From: Prunella strophiata
Lineage: Eukaryota > Chordata > Aves > Passeriformes > Prunellidae
Length of the DNA stretch: 64,000 nucleotides
Direction: 5' to 3'
Assembly: GCA_036583965.1 (NCBI GenBank)
Contig: JAZBQD010000027.1
Span: 30,449,001-30,513,000 of the forward strand
The notes beneath the pieces are model-generated. The model was not told the origin of the DNA. It saw only the letters and a program-made list of their open reading frames with translations, and searched no databases. A program made the translations under genes and the position numbers. This document shows positions 22,973-34,682 of this stretch, piece after piece. Within the stretch, counting starts at the first letter, position 1; each line of letters opens with the position of its first letter.

Positions 22973-23728
22973 CTTTTCTACTAGTGAGGCAGTTTGTGTC
23001 ACTGCCAATTATAATTAACATTTAATTAACTTTATAAGTGACATTTTGGTACATTTTGGTATGTTTGCCCAGTATTAAGGAGTTACATTGCACAGGACTT
23101 CTGTAACAGTCCTTTCATCACACTTCAAAAAAATGTAATTTAGAGTCAGAAAATGCTGCACCTCAAAATGACATTGGCAAAAAGGGAAAACAATCCTGGA
23201 GAGAAGTGTAAGAATTTGGTAAAATGTTGTGAAAAGCTCTCAGCATCCTGAGATATCTCCTGTGTGGGCATGGTTGGGTTCCTGTCCTTTTCAGTGCTGG
23301 AGAAGGCTTAAATTTATTTTGATGCAAGTCTTTATCCAGTCTCCCTGTTTTCATGTCAATCCATGACATTTTCATCTTATTTTCTACCCTGTCCTGTTGA
23401 GGAAGAGGGAGTGCAAAGATATATCAAAAATGAAATATGATTAGAGATGACAATGTAAATGTGTTATGTGGAGCACAAAAAGGCTCTCTAAAAATATGTA
23501 AGAATACAACAAATAAAATGAGTTTTTATTGGGTGTGGAGAGCTCTTCATTAGAAAAACAGGTATTTAGAGTGTCCTGGAGAGGAGCCTAAAGGACGGTC
23601 TGATCAAACAGGTTGGTCTATTTATTACAAATCTATACATTTATAGAGAAAACAGACACCAGAATACTGGAATATAATGGGCAGCATTATATAATATAAT
23701 AATATAAACAGCATTCCAAGCTAAGTAA

Positions 23729-24240
23729 ATAATAATAATAATGATACCACTACTACTACTACTACTACTAACATATTGAATATTGATATTACAATATACA
23801 TATTTTATTAATAATGAATACTATTAATAATATAGTTATCAATAATATAAACAGGTTAACAATATTGATAATATTATAATAATATTAATTATAATAGTAA
23901 GTTATATATTGATTTAGTTATAATCATATTAATATAATAACTATACTTAATAGAATATATTATGATATAATAAAATATAATAATATTTAATAATGATAAT
24001 ATCATATTAAATATTATTGCAATATACATATTTTATTAATAATGAATACTATTAATAATATGGTTATCAATGATAATAGAAACAGTTAATAATATTGGTA
24101 ATATTATTATAACATTAATTATAATAGTATAGTTATATATTAATGATATAGTTATATCATAATATAATAAATATACTTAATATAAGATATTATTATATAA
24201 TAATATAATAATATTTAGCAATAATAACGATAACAATAAC

Positions 24241-24329
<89 letters not shown>

Positions 24330-24330
24330 A
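23729..24330. repeat. AT-rich 228-bp tandem duplication with AAT/ACT arrays
   Basis: Copy 1 is about 23772-23999 and copy 2 about 24000-24227. CAATATACATATTTTATTAA begins at 23792 and again at 24020, and AATATTTA at 23982 and 24210, so the offset stays at exactly 228 bases across the unit. Point differences are scattered, so the duplication is not brand new. Copy 1 is preceded by (AAT)n then (ACT)7 (23729-23770). Copy 2 is followed by (ATT)18 then (ACT)~12 (24241-24329). A reduced AATAATGATA without triplet expansion sits between the copies. The sequence is nearly pure A/T inside and prone to cruciform formation. Poly-Ser/poly-Asn open frames here are artefacts of the triplets. Confidence 0.9.
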
Positions 24331-25690
24331 GTAGCCATTGTGTTAAGTAATCTTCAATGAGCCTTCCTCCTATAAATTTCTCTAATTGCCATATTTCCCT
24401 CAGTACACTGTTGGTATCCAAGGAATCTGTGACAAGGAAATCCAAAGTATATTCAGAGGTTATTTCCTTTTTATTGGTGTCACTGCAAGACTTCTATTCC
24501 TTATATTCTAAGAAACACTGAGAAATAAGTTCCTGCTCACTTTCTGTTTGAGATTTTTCTAATGTCTTCTCCATAGTTTCCTTTATAGCTTTCCCAAGCA
24601 GAAGAATCTCAGTTTATTTAATGTATGCACTTGCAGAATGAAATAGATTAAATTTTATTCTTGAATTCATATTTGTTCCTGTTCTACATTCATTATTTTT
24701 ACCTCTTTTATTCCCCTGTGGTTTTACACAGTGGTACAATGATAACTTCTCTCTTGTTCTCTAATTCTTTTCCTAATTTTTGTCATAATACCTGCTTGCT
24801 GCACTCCCTCTAAAGCTGATATTTCCATATAATTATTCATTATATGATTTCAAGAGCACTTTTGTGAGCACTAATACTGGTTTAGAGCCTACCTCATGTG
24901 CTGGCAGAGCTGTTTCTCATCAGCTGAACCCCTCTTGCCACTTTTTTCTCCACACGGCCCTGTGGAAACTCTCTGAAGGATTCACTCTGCATTAGGAAAA
25001 TTGGATCACCCAGCCTTGGATCACCCATTCTCTAGTTTGCATAGAGAATAATTAGAAAACAGATTTATATGGATGAATTCCTATTGCAGACCTTATGGGA
25101 CCCTCTTTGGACACTCCAATATCCTCAGAGACACTTCAGCAAAAATGAAAGTTCAGTTTTAACCAAATGTTCTGTGCAGTGCCCTGCTAAGAAGGTCCAG
25201 TGTAAGAGACAAAACTTGCACATTTTGAAGCCTTTTTCTACTCCTAATACACTGTTATTCCCGTGTACCAAGTTTATACACATGTATCCATTTATACTTT
25301 ATGTTTTATATTTTATATATTTATAATTTTATGTTTTATTGCTGGTGAATGAAGCATTAATGCATTTTTTATATCATCACAAGTACTGAAAGGTAATTTA
25401 CCCTGAAGTCTGAAGGTAGACTTGGGGATTTTGGACTAAATTACACTCCCACTCTTTTCCTTCTGCAGAAAGAAAATCTGATACAGGAGGCCATGCAATG
25501 GTGCATTAGATAACAGTAAGGATCACCATAAGTATCCCTTGAAGTTGAATAAAAACTTTTGTCCTTCCCTGTAAGCTTTAATAAACCATCAGAACAGCAG
25601 GACCTATGAGAACCATTCCAGGGAATTCTAACTTGCTGCATATTTTCAAAACAAAACCACTTAGAAATAGCATTTTTTGAATGTTTATTT
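24331..25690. other. AT-rich unique non-coding DNA
   Basis: No gene or transposon is recognised. An A/T-only patch (TTTATA and TTTTATG words) occurs at 25285-25345. Confidence 0.55.
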
Positions 25691-25819
25691 CACAGAATTG
25701 TCCAATCCCAGAATGGTTTGAGTTGGAATTGACCTTAAAGCCCATCCTGTTCCACCCCCTGCCATGGGCAGGGACACCTTCCACTAGATCAAGTTGCTCC
25801 AAGCCTGTTCCAACCTCAT
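25691..25819 (-). mobile_element. CR1 LINE 3' fragment
   Basis: The reversed songbird-type CR1 end is well preserved: CCCAGAATGGTTTGAGTTGG, GACCTTAAAGCCCATCC, CCACCCCCTGCCATGGGCAG, then GACACCTTCCACTAG and a truncated GTTGCTCCAAGCC block. Confidence 0.93.
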
Positions 25820-28800
25820 TACAATTATTTAAAACCAAATGAATTACTAATGAGATTTTCCTCTTTTCTTCTCTCCCTGTCTTGATCTTGCATGATTTCA
25901 CTTCTCACACTTGCTGTTTATTCTGTATTTATGTTTCTCATTTTCACCTTACACTGATCATAGCAGCATGGATTTTTTTTTTCTCTTAGTAGCAGTTCAG
26001 TGCTTTAGGATTTGAAGAATGTGATTCAATTCTCTTTCCAGAACCACCATGAGCTGTCACCTGTATTATGTTTTCCCTTGGGTTTACCCTGATATTACTC
26101 AGTAATTTCTCAGGTATTTCAGATTTCCACTGCTGGCAGCTTTCATACTGTTGCTTGCCACTCACTAAGGTGAAAGTCATTAATAATGATGATAATGATT
26201 TGATTCTCTCTGATAAGAGATGAGGAAGGATCAGGATATACACAAAAAAAATATTCTTTCTGAATGGAAACAAGAAATTACAGATGTGGAAAAATCAATC
26301 ACCAGAAAGCCTGAAACACCAAGTTTTGCTGATGCAAAACACATTTATAAATTCAGTCATCAAATTAAACTCCACATCTAGCTTTATGTTTTGGCTTTGA
26401 TAAATTTGGAATGTGATTTGAATACTTTTTTTTATTTTCTTAAAATTTCTGTCTCTGTTACAAATGGAAACAATGCAGGAAAAGGACTCCAGGACATGAA
26501 AGATTAATCCTACCTCACCTACACTGACCAGGAGCATTTTTTGATAAATTAATTTCCTTGAGCCATTAAAACCTTGCCCCTTACCATAAATTGTATTGCA
26601 ACTTCTCTCTAATTATGGGTTATGTGTCCAGCCAGCTCTGATCTTCTTTCAAATACCAAATCCTTCAATAAAATTTTTCCACATCAAGCTTCTTATGTTT
26701 AATGATGACAGCAATGATGAAATCATTCATCAGAATCACTTTTCAAATTGTGATAAAATCAGTATTAAAGCACTGGTGACCTGTACTTTAACAGCTTCCA
26801 GGTGGAAGAAAGAAGGATTTTGAAAGTCATACTGAACATGTGCATACAAAATAATACAGAATACTCATTAAATTCCTCCAAACTCTTACTGTATTGATTA
26901 GCAGTCAAACTGCCAGGGATCTGACCTATTTGCTCTTCCACACAGCACCCTTCTGACATTTACTGTAAGGAGGAGAAATGTGCCTCCTCTTCCAGTAGGC
27001 ATCTGGTAGCAAATGAGGAAATTCAGAGCAGGAACAAAGGAAGCAAGAAACTGGGAGTGGTGACAGACATATCCTGGTTTAGCTCATTTAAAATAATTAT
27101 TAATTAATTATTATTAAATTATCAAATGTGCACACAAGCTATTCTTTTAAATGAGAGATGAGATAGTTGCACTCGCAGCTTTTGCTGTCTCTGGGTGGTT
27201 ACACAGCAGGAAATGCTTCAGAAATGCATTCTGAGCCTTCTCCTCAAATCACACCACCCCTGGATCTCCACAGGTGGGGCATTCATCACTGGGAGCTGGT
27301 TGTATGAAAAACAGGAAGGGGCCAGCCCCATTCCTGGGGTTCCTAGAAGATGAGGGTGTGACAGGATCCACATCCATTGTTTAGGAACCATAAACCCATC
27401 CAAAGCAGCTGCTCAGATCAAAGCATTTCCCCTCCCAGAGTGTGTCAGCATGTGGGGACCAGGGCACAACCTCTGTGCCCACCCTGAACACTTGAACTGC
27501 ACTTTTCCTTCTCTGCCAGGTCACATATTTTTGCCCTGGCAAGGACGAGGCATTAAAGGAAGAGCAGTGGGATTCCAGTTAACAGAGCACCCTCTCAATT
27601 GCACTGCTCACATTAAACAAGCTCAGGGATTGATGCAAAGGAGCTGCTCAGACCAATGAGTCAGGCACTCCTGGTAAGGCATGAAATTGTTCTATCTATC
27701 ACAGGCTGGAGTGTTCTCTCTGTAGTGCACATGTAACAGTACATTAAATTGGGACTATTGTACTGTGACATTTCTATTCTAGACAATTGCCAGTTAAATC
27801 AATGCACATTTTATCATGTCTTTGGATGTCTAGAAATAGTTTTGTCCACAGTGCCTTGTCAAACACTTTGGCATGAACATTTTCTCAGGAGGGCTCTGTG
27901 ATTCTGCACAGCTCACCCAGGCTCTGGTAACAAATTCCTGACCCTTCTGGGTCAGAAACATTGTTATTCACACACTGCTGCTGCTCCGGTGTGGGAGGAA
28001 TTCAGGAGCACTCTGTAATTCCTACCAGCAAAAATAAAAGTGGAGTAAAGCTCTTCCCAGTCCTTTACCAGCACTGGACTACACATGGCCTGGCAAGTGG
28101 GCTGCAGAATTCAACATCCCCTTCTGACAGCAGAACTGGAGTAAAATCTGATTGGGATGAACCAGAATTTGGGAATTCACCATTCCTTCATCTGGGTAAA
28201 AAAAGCAGAAGCAGGGCATGAATTCCTGATTCTCATTGCTATTTAGGCCTGAATCAGAATGAAAAATAGTGTATTAAATCACACTTCTCAAGTAAAGCCA
28301 AAACAATGAAATGATAGACAATTCCAAGCCCAAGATATCTGCAAAATGTGCAGTTCAGGTGAGTCTTACCCTGATATATTTTCTGTCATTTAATTTCAGA
28401 ATTTAAAACCACCATGTAAGCACAGATCTAAAGCCTAAGCTGTAAGAGCTGAGGGACACTGACAGGGGTGGAAGCAGGCTGTTAAAATGGGAAATTGCCA
28501 TCTAACTTACAGTAATCATGTGAGCAACCTAGGATTAAATAGAACTGGCTCTTGCTCTTCAGGTTCAACACTTTGCCTGTTTGATATCCTAGGAGTAAAT
28601 ACAGCCTTTAAAAATCAAACAGAACTAATTTATTAATGTATTCTTAGCACTTTAAGAATGATTAATGGTAATTTTCTAGTTTTACACTGCCAATGTTTAG
28701 CAGAAAGCTATTAGAAAATCAGTGCATAATGACACTGCTGAGGTATTTACTGTTCTAACAGCAACACTGGATAGAAAGATTCTGGACTCAGAATTTATAC

Positions 28801-29058
28801 ACATGTGGCAATTAGCTGAGAAGTTTGGGAGAGAAATAGCTGGTTTTTTTGTTCCTTTTGAAGAAATGTTTTTGAAGAAATGGAAACAATATCTTCTGGG
28901 AGGAATGCAGCTGCTTTTTGAAGCTACAGAAATTCTCACATAATCCAGGAGTGGTGTGAAATTCATATAAATGTAAATATAACATTTACTATTAGAGATC
29001 ACAACAAGGCATCCAAAGTTCTTAGAAGTTTTCTTCAATGTCAACAGCTTTTAACAAG
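25820..29058. other. Unique non-coding DNA
   Basis: No supported gene. TAATTAATTA-type palindromic words occur at 27095-27122. The block 27200-27660 is moderately GC-rich with frames of about 60-70 codons that I do not recognise. A 73-codon frame at 28722-28943 has fairly even amino-acid use but no known relatives; see the rejected list. Confidence 0.5.
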
Positions 29059-29118
29059 CTTGGACTTGGCAATCTTGGAGGTTTTTTCCAGCTTTAATGA
29101 TTCTGTGATTCTGTAGGA
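29059..29118 (+). mobile_element. CR1 3' tail fragment (second subfamily)
   Basis: CTTGGACTTGGCAATCTTGG, AGGTTTTTTCCAGCTTTAAT, then GATTCTGTGATTCTGT is the forward CR1 end with two complete tail octamers. About 60 bases remain. Confidence 0.85.
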
Positions 29119-31749
29119 ATGAAAGGACACCAGATCTCAGTGCCAGTCACTCATGTTGCCCACCAGCCAATTAGGTGGATAAAAATTGAGACATTTCCTC
29201 TCTTCTCCACAGAAATTGTAACAGTCCCCAAATGCTTCTTTGGAAGATTAAAGTAACCAGCTGTCTTGAAGGTGTTTCTTGGCCTTGGCACAGTATTAAA
29301 AATGTCATAAAATTACCCCAACACAGTTGGATTCCTAGTACTCTTGTTACTTTCCTTTTCAAAAAAAACCCACAAAACAACCCTAGGAGACCATAGTGGA
29401 GCATGAGCACATCCAAATGACAGCAGTCAGTGAAAAAAGACAATGAACATGAGAAAATAATCCTTGATTTTTGTTTAAAGACACTTAGAGAGAATTGTCA
29501 TCATGAGTGCAGAATGGGAGCAGCTGACTGAGGCCAGTTTTTAAAGAAGGGATCTTTGGGTAATGGGAGTATTTATATGACTCCATTACAATGTGTCCTT
29601 GCTCAAAAATTCTATAAAAGGAAAAATTAGGGCATGCAACAGATTTATACAGGTTTCCTTGGGTTTCTTTTCCTTATTTGTTCTTGATGGCTCTGTGGGT
29701 TTATTGTCAGTCCAAGCTGAAATGAATCATTCCCAATCCAAACAGGAGACAATAGTGTCGTGGCCATGGAAAGGCAGACACACAGACACCATACTGGAAA
29801 TATAAAGATGAATTCTGAGTGCCCATGAAGCAGCTCTTCTCCACTCAGCAGCAAAAGCCCACAGCTGAATGACTGTGGAATGTCTGGAGAAAATACAGCC
29901 AAGGACAACAATAATGGTCACAGGTCTGGAAACCATGACTCAAAAGAAATTACTGCAGAAAATATAAAATTTAGGGAATGGCTGAAATGATTTTAAGACT
30001 AGCTCAGCTACATTTGCTGGAGGAAGAAGAATTCATTTTTCTATATGCACATAACCAGAAAAAAAAAGGAGATCTGGAATGAGAAAGGTACAAATGAGGC
30101 ATTAAGAAAAACAAGCAACAAGTAGTTCACAGTTCTTTATCAGAGAGGGTCACTAGCAAGGAATAAGTTACCTGGTGATTGTGGACTCTATTTTCCCTGG
30201 TCTGATGAATTACACTTATTTAGACTTGACCACTGTAAATGTAGTGAAAATTATTTAGACCAACTGGACAGAAATAAATTCTGTGCTTTCATAAGCACAA
30301 ATTCTTTCTTCATCTTTAACCAGGGATGGAAATAATCTGCAGGGAACAGGTAGAAACTGCAAAAATCAGGGAGCAAGGAGGAGAGAGGGAGTGAAACTCC
30401 ACCTTGAGTCTGGTCAATATAATGTGATTCTTAAGAGAATAGAACACCTTTCTGTTGTGTCCTTCTGCAGTGCCCAGCACAATGAATTCCTAACTGAAGG
30501 AAACAGTCACTAAATAAATGTAAACCTGACTGTAAAAAACTCATGTGGTCCTGCTGGATGTGTTCATTTGACAGGCTGAGAAATTGCAGGATGAATAATG
30601 TGTTTTTGCAGTTTCTCTTTGGCCAAAAGGATGAAATTTGCTTTAATGCATTTCTTCCCCTCTGTTGAATGACAGAAAAATCCTGGTAATATGCTGTCAA
30701 AGTATTTCAAGTCTCATTTAGCACTTGTCTACTGCAAGTAGGGTCTTTATGTGTTGTCACAAAAGAGTGACACTTCTGGACACTGGATTTCCTAAATCAA
30801 GAAGGAAATGACAAGATCACTTCAGTTGGGATGGAGTTTTATACCCTTTACTTTTGAATAATGGCAGTAACTTTGAATTGTGAATATTAGGATGGCAATA
30901 TTCAGGTTTCTTTACCTTTGCTTTCTGTCCATATATATAGACAAAATCTAGCTCTTCACTCCACTATTCAGGCATTCCAACAATTTTTCTTCAGATGAAC
31001 AAATCCATAATTTACACTGAAGAAATTATAGCATTTCAATGGAGAGTATCAATAGCTGAAACAAAAATACAGTCTGTTAGCATCCAGAGCTCCTATCCTT
31101 GTAAAACTTGAAAAAGCTCAGGGAAGTTGCCAGAAATCTTTCCTTAGACCTCAAAGGCATGTGAAAAAAAAAATATATATATATATATAATTATTGCCTG
31201 GCAGAACTAGGAATGTAGACACATTTATAACTTGCAGCAGCAGAACAGAATACCTAATAAAAACCTGTTCTGAAAGACATTTTTAATGAAGCTGATCATC
31301 AGCACTGGAAGCTGGTCTCCAGTAACAATTTAGAAAAAAATTGCAATAGAAGGAGGAACTTGCAGTGTTACAACAAAAGAACATGATCTTTCTCTCCCTC
31401 TGTGTTCCCAAAAGCAAAAAAAAATAAAACAATGAGTTTCACAGAATATTTACAGATTTTCTGTTCTTTGTGCAAAAGATCTGTCACTTTGTAAATGAGA
31501 ATGACAGTCTGAAAGTTTCTTTTTCTGCTACACATGATCTTTCTAATTTGTGTCCATAGTTCAGGCACCTGTGAGTTTACATTCTTCTCACTTCAAATCC
31601 AGCTGAAACACTTGCACATTTTTATGGCTGCAAGTGTTGATAGCAGCTTTTTTTGCAAGGATGGGAAATTCTGAGATGCACTTTTATAATCCCTACACAT
31701 AGAAACATTTGCAGAAAACTAACCAATAAGTAGTGGAACAACAACTCAG
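29119..31749. other. Unique AT-rich non-coding DNA
   Basis: No gene is supported. A compound A run/(AT)n lies at 31164-31190. Two overlapping reverse-strand frames at 29645-29936 are antisense shadows without family resemblance. Confidence 0.5.
31164..31190. repeat. A run plus (AT)n microsatellite
   Basis: Ten A bases run into about eight AT units. It is a short compound microsatellite. Confidence 0.9.
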
Positions 31750-31812
31750 TGAGGCTGGAGCTGGATTATCTTTAAGGTCCCTTCCAACTCAAACCATTCT
31801 GTGATTCTGTGA
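31750..31812 (+). mobile_element. CR1 3' tail fragment
   Basis: TGGATTATCTTTAAGGTCCC, TTCCAACTCAAACCATTCTG and TGATTCTGTG give the forward CR1 terminus with its octamer tail. About 60 bases survive. Confidence 0.9.
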
Positions 31813-34455
31813 AATGGTTCATGGATAAAACACTTCTGCTTTCTTCCACATCCTTATTAGCCTGGTACAACATTCCTGCCTCTCTGGAAACCTTCACTGA
31901 AGTCACCAGCTGTTGGATGCCTTCACACTGGTGGGTTGAGCTTTCATTGCACTTTTGGTTTAAAAGTATTCCTAATTTTTAATTTCCTTCTACCAGATTC
32001 TTACAGAGCCTTTATCCATTGTTTGAAATGTTAATTTTATTAATAAATGTTGAATGATGCACACATGCAGTGCATGATATAAGTAGAAGATTAGTGATTG
32101 TTAAAAATAATTTTAAGACATAGTGGTTGAAAATAAATAGCTTCACTTTCATTCTAATTGATGTAATCCATTACCAGGGTGCAACTTCTATCCATGACTG
32201 CTTCTAATTAGCAGTCTGCCTAATTAAAAGTGCACTGATAACTTCTCCCTGGGATCTCCCTTGCAGGAGCTCAAATCCATCCATGTTGAGTGACACAAAA
32301 CATAGACAGTGGGAATGGAAAATTTCAAATATTTAGAAGACAGTTTGTGTTGAGGGAAACAATGGTGAGTGGATTTTCCATTCTGTCTGGAAGGAAAGAA
32401 AATCAGAATGCAAAAACTCTTTTATTCCTCTGGCTACCAGGTTGTCAGAGAATGATTAAGGCTGAAAACAGATCATTGAGTCCAAATTAATGCAACACTG
32501 AACCATGGAAGGTCTGAAGGCTTGAGGTTAAAATCAGCCTCCACAAATGAACAGAGTATTGTTGAATTACTAACGTTGTACTGCAAGCAGAGCCAAACCC
32601 ACATCAACTCACACAGGCCTTTTAATACACCAGGACTTGGTGCATTATGAAGACATCCTGCCTTTAATCCAAGATAAACCAACACAGGACCCTCCAAATT
32701 GAGGGATTCTTGGATGAAGGGTGTGACTGCACTTCTGTGATTTTTTGTTTGACTCCTCTTCTCTTATATTCCTTGGTAGCTCCAAGGAATTCTCAAGGTA
32801 TTCTCTTGTATCCCTTCCCATGGATGAGTACCTTGCTGAGCTTTCTGAGCCTGATCAGTAGCCATCTAAATGGCTGGAAGAGGGAACAGAGACAGGAAAT
32901 TCCACCAATGTTAATTTAAGCATGGATTTGTCGTTTGTTCATTCTGAACATTAATAAGGTCAGCACACACAAAGTGAGCACAGCCCTCGTGTCCCTCTGT
33001 GGATCCAGGAGGTTGGGAAGCTCAGAAATGCTCTGAACTGAATTTGTTGCTGGAGACACCCAAATTTTCCTCCAGGGCTTTGCAGAAGCATTCCTACAGG
33101 GACTGCTAAAATAATTTCATTGTTATATTTCTATCCATTAGCTTGGGCAAGCATTTAGCATTCCTGAAAGTCAGCAGAAATTAATCACAGCTCAGGTGAC
33201 AATAATGAATTATCTCTGCTTCCCTGAAAGGACCAAGCAATAAACTGTCTCCAGTGTTCTCCTGAGCTCCACAAAGGCAAAGTCCCAGCCAGGTGACCCT
33301 CAACAATTTTATGAACAGTGAGGGCACCAGAACAAAATCAAATGCTTTGCATCTAGACTTGATTCAACTCTTGGATGAGACTGAATTTAAAAATGCCTTG
33401 GAGAGCTTATAAACATCTGGACACTCATACTCCCTATTTTACTTTTTTTTTATAATTAATCATGATTAATGAATAAGCAAGAAAAGCGTCAGGATTTATC
33501 ACCTGAATAACATCAGTAACAAATATTTAACTCATAAAGTTTCTTGCTTTCTTCTGCTTGCAGTCTTATCCTGTTATACCCTTATTCAATTGTGGTTGAA
33601 AAAGCTTTAAATCCAAGTTCAGACAGTATTTTTGAGCCTATGGATTAAGAAATGTATTACTTACTGTAGTATGTTCTTTTTCATTATTCCTTTGAAATAG
33701 TAAAATAAGAGCTTCACAGAAAACAAATAACCATGGCTGAGGTGGATTCAGAGGCAGGCAGACTCAGTGACCAGACAGGTTTTCAAACACAGCAATGGTG
33801 TGAGAGCATCTTTGAAAAGGTATGGGGATATTGCACATTTATTTTAAATAAATTAACTTTAAAGTGCTATAACAGAATATATTGCTTAAATATCATCAAA
33901 TGTTTCTACAGGCACTTATTAAGGCCAATCTTCAATGATTTAATGATATTTAGAAATAAATTCAGACTGAATTTCCAATTTTTTTTTCTAAATAAAAACT
34001 TCATAGTAATCCACTCTTTACAGCAGTCTCACACACTCACACACAGAAAATCCAATCAAAGACATGCCAGTACTGATATGCTTTAAGAAAACTGTTGTTA
34101 TTGAAGGCAAAATAGGAATTGAGAAGCAACAGTTTGGTCTAAAAAGTAACTAAAACCAAAAGGGTTCCTAAAGAGGACCTCAAAATCTGGGTCGATTTTT
34201 CTTAAAAAAACCCCAAACAAACAAAAAACAAAACTAACAAGTATTTTCCATGAGAGAAATGGATTTCACACAGAGTGATTCTAATTTTACTGCTTTATTT
34301 TTCTTGGTCACCATTTGTAGACTTTAAAATACAACAAAAAAATCTCAGGGTTTAGGCACATTTTCCCTTGTTTGATCCTATCAGAAATTCATGCCCTGGG
34401 ACAGAAATTACTCCATATTGCACAGAATATGGAAGTGTGAAGAATAAACAAAAAA
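31813..34455. other. AT-rich unique non-coding DNA
   Basis: No gene is supported. A perfect 16-bp palindrome lies at 33455-33470, and an A-rich CCCCAAACAAACAAA patch at 34204-34235. A 117-codon frame at 33733-34086 is Lys/Asn/Phe-rich, as expected from AT-rich sequence, and unrecognised. Confidence 0.5.
33455..33470. repeat. Perfect 16-bp palindrome
   Basis: ATTAATCATGATTAAT equals its own reverse complement. It contains paired ATTA homeodomain cores in inverted order, a layout able to bind a dimer. Sequences of this length arise by chance in AT-rich DNA, so function is not implied. Confidence 0.9.
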
Positions 34456-34682
34456 GAAGGAAGGAAGGAAGGAAGGAAGGAAGGAAGGAAGGAAGGAAGG
34501 AAGGAAGGAAGGAAGGAAGGAAGGAAGGAAGGAAGGAAGGAAGGAAGGAAGGAAGGAAGGAAGGAAGGAAGGAAATGAAGGAAGGAAGAAGGAAGGAGGA
34601 AGGAAGGAAGGAAGGAAGGAAGGAAGGAAGGACGGAACGGAAGGAATCAATTCAAGTAATTCTTCAAGAAAGGAAGGAAGGA
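34456..34682. repeat. (GGAA)n microsatellite
   Basis: About 29 uninterrupted AAGG units (34457-34574) are followed by a further 70 bases of the same motif broken by ATG, GAAGAA, GGAGG and GACGGAACGG variants. A short unique insertion and a last three-unit remnant end near 34682. The stop-free reading as Lys-Glu-Gly-Arg on one strand and Leu-Pro-Ser-Phe on the other explains the roughly 100-codon frames here. In mammals GGAA arrays can recruit ETS factors; nothing here shows such use. Confidence 0.95.

Larger units (their letters stand above)
21999..23728. other. AT-rich unique non-coding DNA
   Basis: No gene is supported. Short tandem duplications at 22121-22156 and 22316-22351 and a T run at 22953 are listed separately. 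ACATTTTGGT is duplicated in tandem at 23041-23060. An A-run/ACCC patch lies at about 22211-22237. Confidence 0.5.

Noticed and set aside
24215..24445. Poly-Ser/poly-Asn frame
   Set aside because: It is the reverse reading of (ATT)n(ACT)n triplet repeats.
28722..28943. 73-codon frame with balanced composition
   Set aside because: It is the most protein-like isolated frame in the window, but a 115-codon frame overlaps it on the other strand. It has no motif, no promoter or splice context, and I recognise no relative.
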